Origin: CAMLHU01 sp049680185 | GTDB lineage: Bacteria; Gemmatimonadota; Gemmatimonadetes; Gemmatimonadales; GWC2-71-9 | Direction of reading: 5' to 3' | NCBI GenBank assembly: GCA_049680185.1 | Contig: JBAUHI010000012.1 | Location: 1 to 10,844, forward strand | Length of the DNA: 10,844 nucleotides | Part shown: positions 6,641-10,844 of the stretch, piece by piece | Layout: every line of letters begins with the position of its first letter | How positions within the stretch are numbered: position 1 is the first letter of the stretch | The notes under the pieces: generated by a model | What the model was told of the DNA's origin: nothing | Database searches by the model: none | Seen by the model: the letters and a program-made list of their open reading frames with translations, nothing else | Program-made: the position numbers and the translations under genes

Positions 6641-6702
6641 CGAGGAAAGCTACGGGAGGAGCGGGATGCGAGGAAGGAGACGCCGGGAGCGCGACCCCAC
6701 GC

Positions 6703-6885
6703 TCACGTGGTCCCCTGCGTTCCTTTCCCCGCGGCGCCATCGACGGCGATCCACCGCACCAACAGGGTCACACCGAGCGCCAGGAGCAGGTGGATGGCAC
6801 CCGATCCGACCTTCAGCACGAACGCGAACGTCACCCACAAGGCCAGTGACACGATGGCCCCGGCCAGCGTCAGGGATCTTGCCAC
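6703..6885 (-). CDS. Small two-helix membrane protein (lmo0937-like)
   Basis: The gene encodes 60 residues. The start is taken as GTG at 6885 because GGAGG lies 5 nt upstream. An alternative start at 6963 would add 26 non-membrane residues and overlap the divergent promoter. Two hydrophobic helices lie at about 6-25 and 30-46, joined by K-V-G-S-G. The second half (G-A-I-H-L-L-L-A-L-G-V) resembles the 'IHxLLxxA' helix of the small lmo0937-type membrane proteins, whose function is not known to me. A short polar C-terminus ends the protein. The gene is divergent from the structured-RNA/pterin locus and upstream of the permease gene on the same strand. Confidence 0.65.
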   Translation of the reverse strand: MARSLTLAGAIVSLALWVTFAFVLKVGSGAIHLLLALGVTLLVRWIAVDGAAGKGTQGTT

Positions 6886-6904
6886 CCGTCCCTCCGAATG
6901 TGTG

Positions 6905-6933
6905 TTGACGGTACCGGTACCGATCCATATCTT
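6905..6933 (+). promoter_or_regulatory. Sigma-70-type promoter for the structured RNA and pterin genes, with a palindromic spacer
   Basis: TTGACG (6905-6910) and TATCTT (6928-6933) are exactly 17 bp apart, the best promoter match in the window. Transcription would begin around 6939-6941. The spacer region holds a perfect 14-bp palindrome, CGGTACCGGTACCG (6909-6922), which overlaps the -35 edge and could be an operator. The 60-residue membrane gene starts divergently only 20 bp away. Confidence 0.6.
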
Positions 6934-6939
6934 AGCAGG

Positions 6940-7115
6940 TACGGACGACGGTGGGGAGCCCACTTATTGAGCCAACATGTCCGTTGAGGGGCCCATATTT
7001 CGCGGCCGATGTCATGCCCCCTCGGGGGGAAGACAGACGCCATGGAGCGGGCTTCGAACATTTCCAGCGGGCTTCAATAACCCTCCCTGCCGCCGTTCGC
7101 CTGTTCTGCGGGGTA
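6940..7115 (+). ncRNA. ssrS: Structured RNA, candidate 6S RNA (ssrS)
   Basis: No gene fits this 349-bp gap, but a promoter precedes it and a terminator follows. The RNA can fold as a long irregular rod. The closing stem is 6948-6954 with 7090-7096, continued by 6955-6958 with 7083-7086 around a 3-nt bulge. A large open region follows, 6959-6983 against about 7078-7082. The inner helix is 6984-6989 with 7072-7077 and 6992-6994 with 7069-7071. The apical part pairs TGTC (7009-7012) with GACA and CCCC with GGGG around CUCG. Closing stem, single-stranded bubble and long apical hairpin are the layout of 6S RNA, which binds RNA polymerase holoenzyme. The bubble segment ATTGAGCCAACA recalls the CTGAGCCGATA product-RNA template of E. 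coli 6S, and CCTGCCGCC recalls its CCTGCGGCGG 3' strand. Ends are approximate. The alternative is a cis-acting leader or riboswitch of the pterin genes. Confidence 0.5.
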
Positions 7116-7131
7116 CATCCTGCTCCGCCGA

Positions 7132-7166
7132 CGCGCCGGCCCTCGTGGCCGGCGCGCTCGTTTCTT
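7132..7166 (+). terminator. Intrinsic terminator after the structured RNA
   Basis: The stem is ten perfect GC pairs: CGCGCCGGCC (7132-7141) with GGCCGGCGCG (7147-7156), loop CTCGT. A T-rich tail, TTTCTT, follows at 7161-7166. This is the strongest terminator in the window. It lies between the structured RNA and the pterin synthase start at 7235, so the pterin genes depend on read-through, on regulated anti-termination or on another promoter. Confidence 0.68.
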
Positions 7167-7234
7167 GCGCCCGGGTACGTTGCGCCGGCCTCGGTCCGGG
7201 GCCATTTTCCCGGTCCACCTCGGAACGGGATCTC

Positions 7235-7648
7235 ATGCCGATCTGCGCCGTGACCCGGCGAGTCCATTTCAACGCCGCCCACCGACTCCACAATCCGGCC
7301 AAGTCGGACCAGTGGAATCGGGAGACGTTCGGGCCGTGCAACAACCCGAACTGGCACGGGCACAATTATGAGCTCGACCTGACCGTTGAAGGCGAGATCG
7401 ACCCGGATACCGGCTACGTGATGGACGTGGGTGTGCTCAAGCAGATCGCCGAGCAGCATGTGGTGAGCCGCCTCGACCACAAGAACCTGAACCTCGACGT
7501 GGACTGGTTCCAGGACCTGTTGCCGTCGGCGGAGAACATCGCCTGTGTGGTGTGGCGGACACTGCGTCCGCTGCTCCCCGCCGCCTTCACGCTCCGTGTA
7601 CGCCTCTGGGAGACCCCCCGCAACTATGTCGACTACGATGGACGCTGA
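7235..7648 (+). CDS. 6-pyruvoyl-tetrahydropterin synthase / QueD family protein
   Basis: The gene encodes 137 residues, the normal family length. It acts on dihydroneopterin triphosphate in the cytoplasm, giving 6-pyruvoyl-tetrahydropterin (biopterin route) or 6-carboxy-tetrahydropterin (queuosine route). Zinc ligands H16, H41 and H43, the catalytic cysteine C35, D81-H82 (in RLDHKNL) and the pterin-anchoring E126 are all visible. The block F-G-P-C-N-N-P-N-W-H-G-H-N-Y copies the animal PTPS spacing (C-x5-HGH) rather than C-x3-HGH of E. coli QueD. Neighbouring stretches (VEGEIDPDTG, LDHKNLNLDV) are also PTPS-like. I therefore favour a biopterin-type function over QueD, by inference. The start is ATG at 7235 with a weak ACGGGA upstream. 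The gene overlaps folE, which makes its substrate. Confidence 0.9.
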   Translation: MPICAVTRRVHFNAAHRLHNPAKSDQWNRETFGPCNNPNWHGHNYELDLTVEGEIDPDTGYVMDVGVLKQIAEQHVVSRLDHKNLNLDVDWFQDLLPSAENIACVVWRTLRPLLPAAFTLRVRLWETPRNYVDYDGR

Positions 7649-8213
7649 TACCGGATTCCAGGCCCATGTCACCCAGATCCTCGAGGCGCTGGGCGAGGAT
7701 CCTGATCGCGACGGGCTTCGGAAGACGCCCGAACGCGTGGAGGGCTCGCTGCGCTGGCTGACCCGGGGCTACGAGATGTCGGTGGAGCAGGTGGTGGGCG
7801 ATGCCGTCTTCGAGGCGACGCACGAGAGCATGATCCTGGTGCGCGACATCGAGGTCTACTCGCTCTGCGAGCACCACATGCTCCCGTTCTTCGGTCGAGC
7901 GCATGTGGCGTACATCCCGAACGGGCAGATCGTCGGATTGTCGAAACTGCCACGCATCGTGGAGGTATTCGCACGGCGGCTCCAGGTCCAGGAGCGGCTC
8001 ACCGACCAGGTGGCGGATGCGGTGATGGAGGTGCTCCACCCCCAGGGGGTGGGAGTGGTGGTGGAGGCGCTCCATCTCTGCATGGCGATGCGCGGGGTCG
8101 AGAAGCAGAACAGCAAGACCGTCACCAGCGCGCTCCGCGGGGTGTTCCGGGACGACCACCGCACCCGGGAGGAGTTCCTCCGGCTGGTGCAGGGCGGTGG
8201 GTCGCTCCGATGA
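7626..8213 (+). CDS. folE: GTP cyclohydrolase I
   Basis: The gene encodes 195 residues. It converts GTP to 7,8-dihydroneopterin triphosphate, the first step of folate, biopterin and queuosine synthesis; the enzyme acts as a homodecamer in the cytoplasm. The zinc site is C81-E-H-H84 plus C152 (in LHLCMAMRG). The stretches GLRKTPERV (30-38), IPNGQIVGLSKLPRIV (97-112), FARRLQVQERLT (115-126) and QNSKTVTSALRG (161-172) are family signatures. The ATG at 7626 overlaps the end of the pterin synthase gene by 23 bp. An ATG at 7638 is an equally possible start, and neither has a good Shine-Dalgarno, which suggests translational coupling. It feeds its product directly to the enzyme encoded just upstream. 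Its stop overlaps an ATG of the next reading frame as ATGA (8210-8213). Confidence 0.96.
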   Translation: MSTTMDADTGFQAHVTQILEALGEDPDRDGLRKTPERVEGSLRWLTRGYEMSVEQVVGDAVFEATHESMILVRDIEVYSLCEHHMLPFFGRAHVAYIPNGQIVGLSKLPRIVEVFARRLQVQERLTDQVADAVMEVLHPQGVGVVVEALHLCMAMRGVEKQNSKTVTSALRGVFRDDHRTREEFLRLVQGGGSLR

Positions 8214-8254
8214 ACCCGCTGCTCACGTCGGTGGATCCGAATGGAGCCGACACG

Positions 8255-9937
8255 ATGATCGTGCGCCGATATCGGGAACTGCGGGCGATGGTGGTGCTCG
8301 GCCTGCTCGTCTCTGGCGGGGCACCGCTCGCGGCGCAAGTACGTCCGATGACGCGGAAGGAATCGAAGGCGGCCGCCCGGCCGGCCGACATGGGCATCCC
8401 GATGCTCCCGGACTCCTCCGGGTGGGGCATCCACGTCCTCGCCGTCAGCCGCGATGCCAACGGCGGGGTCTGGGTCGGGACCTACGGCCAAGGTATCTAC
8501 GTCCTGCCGCCCAACGGGACGGTGTGGGGCCACATCCAGACCGACACCACCGACACCAGCGGCACATCGCTCTCATTCAACTTCGTGAACGCGATCGCCT
8601 TCGGGATGCGGGGCGAGATCTGGTACGGCACGGTCGGCAACGGCTGGGGTCTCTCCACCGACAATGGGCACACCTGGAAGAACTGGACCCTGAAGCAGCT
8701 CGGTCCGAACTGGCAGTACGTGGCACCCGACGGGATCCTCGTCCGCGGTGACACGGTCTATGTCGCCACGGCCGATGGCATCCAGGTCACCACCGACGAT
8801 GGCGGGCAATGGCAGGCGCTGGAGGACGCGGTGGGTCCGCTCGACAAAGGGCCTGCCGATTCGGCCTTTGCCGTGCTGCCGAGCGAGTACGTCCGGCGGA
8901 TCAGCACCGACCGACGCGGCGTGGTGGCGTCGACGCTCCGAGGGGTGGTGCGCCTGGACCACGGCCCTGCGGGCTGGATGGCCACCCCGGCAAGCTATGT
9001 GTCCTTTCGCCCGATCAACAGCATCCTCCTCAACGATCGCCTGATCCGCGGCACCCAGTGCGGTCTCAAGTTCAGCTCGGACACCATCCCCTGCTTGCCG
9101 CCGGCCACGGTCGCTGCCGACTCCGGGCTCGATCTCCGGACGACCTGGTTCCAGCGGCCCATCTCGGTGGTCGATGATCCGTTCATCGACCAGACCTACC
9201 GGTACGGCTCGACGATGGGCGGCTACTTCCAGCCGCATCAGGGCGTCGAATTCAACAACCCAGACGGTACCCCGGTGCACGCGATCGGCAGCGGCGTCGT
9301 GGTGTACGCCGGGCGCGCCGAGGCCGGCGCCAACACGGTCGCGATCCGGATGGACTCCACGATCACCGGGTCCATCCCGACCTCGCCCGAGTCCGGCCCC
9401 CCCGGATCGCCGGTCAAGCTTCGTATCTACTCGGTGTATTACCACGCCAGTCGGCTCGGCGTGCACGTAGGCGAGCGCATCAAGGCGGGGGACGTGATCG
9501 CGTGGGTCGGCAACACCGGCCGCGCCACCAATGATCATCTCCACCTTGAGGTCCACGCGAGCCCCACCGACTCGGTCACGGCCATCGTCGACTCGCTCGA
9601 CCGGTACCCATCGTACACCACCAATCCGGAGCTGTGGATCGAGCCGCTCGACAAGACCGGCATCGTCGCGGGCCAGGTGTGGGACAGTGCCGGCCACGCC
9701 GTGCCAGGGGCGCGGGTCTATGGCTTGGTCAAGCCGGAGCCGATCGAGACGCCCTTCAGCTACATCGAGACGTACGGACCGAAGAACCACAGCCACCCGC
9801 TCTACCACGAGCACTTTGCCATTTCCGACGTGCCGCCAGGCCAGTACACCATGGGCGTCGAGATCGACGGAAAGAAGGTCTTCCGGAGCGTGACCGTGGT
9901 GGCCGGCAAGATGGCGTGGGTGGTCTTCCGGCCGTAG
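8255..9937 (+). CDS. Secreted propeller / M23 (LytM) peptidase / carboxypeptidase-regulatory fusion
   Basis: The gene encodes 560 residues. A signal peptide (about 1-28, ending ALAAQ-like) is followed by a beta-propeller-like region (about 55-290) with the blade motif GGVWVGTYGQGIY and two Asp boxes, STDNGHTW (134-141) and TTDDGGQW (179-186). An M23 metallopeptidase domain (about 315-440) has H328-x3-E332, H397 and H428-L-H430. An Ig-like carboxypeptidase-regulatory domain lies at about 468-560 (GxVxDxxGxxVPGARV, then DVPPGQYT). M23 enzymes cut peptidoglycan cross-bridges or peptides. Here the usual zinc aspartate is glutamate, and a proline-rich insert of about 20 residues (370-390) precedes the first catalytic His. 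It probably acts in the periplasm or outside. The start is ATG at 8255 (GGAG 8 nt upstream). The ATG at 8210, overlapping the folE stop, would add 15 residues before the signal peptide. Confidence 0.85.
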   Translation: MIVRRYRELRAMVVLGLLVSGGAPLAAQVRPMTRKESKAAARPADMGIPMLPDSSGWGIHVLAVSRDANGGVWVGTYGQGIYVLPPNGTVWGHIQTDTTDTSGTSLSFNFVNAIAFGMRGEIWYGTVGNGWGLSTDNGHTWKNWTLKQLGPNWQYVAPDGILVRGDTVYVATADGIQVTTDDGGQWQALEDAVGPLDKGPADSAFAVLPSEYVRRISTDRRGVVASTLRGVVRLDHGPAGWMATPASYVSFRPINSILLNDRLIRGTQCGLKFSSDTIPCLPPATVAADSGLDLRTTWFQRPISVVDDPFIDQTYRYGSTMGGYFQPHQGVEFNNPDGTPVHAIGSGVVVYAGRAEAGANTVAIRMDSTITGSIPTSPESGPPGSPVKLRIYSVYYHASRLGVHVGERIKAGDVIAWVGNTGRATNDHLHLEVHASPTDSVTAIVDSLDRYPSYTTNPELWIEPLDKTGIVAGQVWDSAGHAVPGARVYGLVKPEPIETPFSYIETYGPKNHSHPLYHEHFAISDVPPGQYTMGVEIDGKKVFRSVTVVAGKMAWVVFRP

Positions 9938-9942
9938 CGACG

Positions 9943-10239
9943 ATGTCCCGCGCCTTCGTGAACGATGATGCGGCCGGGGAGCCGCGCCCGGAGCATCGCT
10001 ATCCGCTTCCGTCAGCGGACGATCCCGAGTTTCCCGACGCTGCCGCCCGCGCCCTCCTTCGTGGGGCCAATGAAGGAGATACCGTGGGCGCCGAGGAGGC
10101 CACCGGCCACGTGTGGGGGGCGCCGGAACTGATCGGATCGGTGGAGCGGATCCTGATCGAGGCACGGCGTCGTCGGGACGACCGCCTCGAACAACTCGCC
10201 GAGCGCTTTCTTCGCGCCGCGGGGATCGAGCCCGAGTAG
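9943..10239 (+). CDS. Hypothetical 98-residue acidic protein
   Basis: I do not recognise this protein. The start is ATG at 9943, 5 bp after the stop of the M23 fusion gene, so it is probably co-transcribed and coupled. There is no signal peptide or membrane segment. The first half is acidic and proline-rich (DDAAGEPRPEH, PSADDPEFPD), then comes a short helix (AAARALLRGA). The middle is G-D-T-V-G-A-E-E-A-T-G-H-V-W-G. A strongly charged helix follows (about residues 65-94, SVERILIEARRRRDDRLEQLAERFLRAAG). The tidy composition, codon use like its neighbours and the position in the operon argue that it is real. It may be a small adaptor or helical oligomer, but nothing in the sequence fixes a function. 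Confidence 0.7.
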   Translation: MSRAFVNDDAAGEPRPEHRYPLPSADDPEFPDAAARALLRGANEGDTVGAEEATGHVWGAPELIGSVERILIEARRRRDDRLEQLAERFLRAAGIEPE

Positions 10240-10242
10240 GGA

Positions 10243-10267
10243 GTGCCGAGCGCTCGTGCGTCGGCAC
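10243..10267 (+). terminator. Hairpin at the end of the pterin/M23 operon, probable terminator
   Basis: GTGCCGA (10243-10249) and TCGGCAC (10261-10267) form a 7-bp stem with an 11-nt loop, 3 nt after the stop of the 98-residue gene. The RNA downstream is pyrimidine-rich rather than a pure U-run, so efficiency is uncertain. Confidence 0.45.
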
Positions 10268-10286
10268 CGCGTTCTCCTCGTCCACT

Positions 10287-10342
10287 CTTCTCCTCTTCTC
10301 CGCTTCTCCTCTTTACTTTTCACTTTTCACTTTTCACTTTTC
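10287..10342. repeat. Pyrimidine-rich short tandem repeats before the last gene
   Basis: Two repeat families follow each other: CTTCTCC three times at 8-bp steps (10287, 10295 and 10303), then a 7-bp unit CACTTTT four times (10314-10341, first copy TACTTTT). The plus strand from about 10270 to 10356 is almost all pyrimidine and interrupts the high-GC background. It makes up most of the gap before the gene at 10364, which has no visible Shine-Dalgarno, so the tract would be its 5' leader or promoter region. Confidence 0.75.
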
Positions 10343-10363
10343 TTCCCTCTCCCTCACGCACCC

Positions 10364-10844
10364 GTGTTCATCGAACTCACCGACCATCTCCGTTGTCCCG
10401 TCGACCACGACGAGTCGTACCTGGTGCTGCTGCCGGATGTCACCGACGGTCGGAGCGTGCGGACCGGTACGTTGGGCTGCCCGGTCTGCCAGGCCGAGTA
10501 CCGGATCGAGGATGGGGTGGTGCGGTTCGCGCCGCGGGCCGAGGCGTCGGCCGCGGAGCTGACCGTCTCCGCCGTGGCGGTGCATGCGTTGCTGGGGCTC
10601 GCCGGGCCGGGCGGCTTTGCGGCGCTGGTCGGCGATGTGACGTCGCTGGCGGTGGCCCTGGCGCGCTCCAACGTGGGCGTGCACTTCGCCGCGGTCCGCC
10701 CGGTGGCGGGTCTGGTGGACTCGCGAGCGCTGAGCCTGATCGATGCCGACCTGCTGCCGTTCAAGCGAGGGTCGCTGCGGGGGGTCGTGCTCGGTGCCGG
10801 GTATGGCGGGGACGCTGGGTGGGTGGCCGATGCCGTACGGGTAG
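10364..10844 (+). CDS. Zinc-ribbon (Trm112-like) protein with degenerate methyltransferase-like domain, 3' end outside the window
   Basis: The frame is open from GTG at 10364 to the window edge, giving 160 residues. The N-terminus has cysteines and a histidine in a zinc-ribbon arrangement: C11-P-V-D-H15 and C39-P-V-C42, followed by A-E-Y-R-I-E-D-G-V-V-R-F. That is the pattern of Trm112-like domains, which often partner or precede SAM-dependent methyltransferases. The next part has a Rossmann-like rhythm: LLGLAGPGGFAALVG (76-90) at the place of the SAM-binding glycine loop, but without the usual D/E-x-G-x-G; then D127-A-D-L-L-P-F (127-133) and a strand VVLGAG. It may be an inactive or divergent methyltransferase. 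The start is uncertain: the upstream leader is all pyrimidine and has no ribosome-binding site. A GTG at 10256 in the same frame is less likely because it would translate the repeats. Confidence 0.6.
   Translation, partial: MFIELTDHLRCPVDHDESYLVLLPDVTDGRSVRTGTLGCPVCQAEYRIEDGVVRFAPRAEASAAELTVSAVAVHALLGLAGPGGFAALVGDVTSLAVALARSNVGVHFAAVRPVAGLVDSRALSLIDADLLPFKRGSLRGVVLGAGYGGDAGWVADAVRV

Noticed and set aside
5231..6970. 579-residue plus-strand open frame opposite the AI-2E permease
   Set aside because: It is extremely rich in H, R, Q, E and D with no hydrophobic core, a typical mirror of a membrane protein in GC-rich DNA.
7181..7206. TTGCGC-17-CATTTT as a separate promoter for the pterin synthase gene
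   Set aside because: The -10 element matches only half of the consensus, and the start would leave little leader. It is too weak to list but not excluded.
8573..10285. 570-residue minus-strand open frame opposite the M23 fusion and small orphan gene
   Set aside because: The plus strand shows recognisable M23 and Asp-box motifs. The antisense frame has only R-, D- and H-rich shadow composition.

Overview
The window is GC-rich, densely coded DNA that looks like the chromosome of a free-living, probably Gram-negative bacterium. Clues are a Tat-exported Rieske protein, a lipobox lipoprotein, a membrane desaturase and a WxxGxW-repeat lipoprotein. The style (GC-rich, many GTG starts, low-complexity pyrimidine spacers, orphan proteins) reminds me of Gemmatimonadota, but that is an impression and not a demonstrated assignment. 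I see no tRNA, rRNA, CRISPR array, transposase or phage gene.

Left part (1-2330). The end of a GNAT-type acetyltransferase gene (+) converges on a leftward three-gene operon. In transcription order the operon encodes a 4-TM membrane protein with one histidine at the start of each helix (b561-like layout), a second 4-TM protein, and a Tat-exported Rieske [2Fe-2S] protein. The genes abut as TGAATG and then overlap as ATGA, so they are probably co-translated. This looks like a small membrane electron-transfer module of a type I do not recognise. The spacer between the convergent genes is a C-run tract with quadruplex potential on the minus strand.

Middle part (2329-6885). Separate leftward genes follow: a front-end-type acyl-lipid/acyl-CoA desaturase, a small WxxGxW lipoprotein, a secreted PAF-acetylhydrolase-like alpha/beta hydrolase, an AI-2E-family membrane permease and a 60-residue two-helix membrane protein. 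Candidate promoters precede the desaturase and the lipoprotein, and each has a palindrome at an operator-like position.

Right part (6886-10844). A 349-bp gap holds a good rightward promoter (TTGACG-17-TATCTT), a structured RNA of about 175 nt whose fold and a conserved-looking TGAGCC segment suggest 6S RNA, and an intrinsic terminator. Downstream on the plus strand come a 6-pyruvoyl-tetrahydropterin synthase-like gene with the animal-type C-N-N-P-N-x-H-G-H-N-Y motif, an overlapping GTP cyclohydrolase I gene (together the first two steps of biopterin-type pterin synthesis), a secreted propeller/M23 peptidase/carboxypeptidase-regulatory fusion, and a 98-residue orphan. After a hairpin and a pyrimidine-rich repeat tract, the window ends inside a gene for a protein with a Trm112-like zinc ribbon and a degenerate methyltransferase-like domain.
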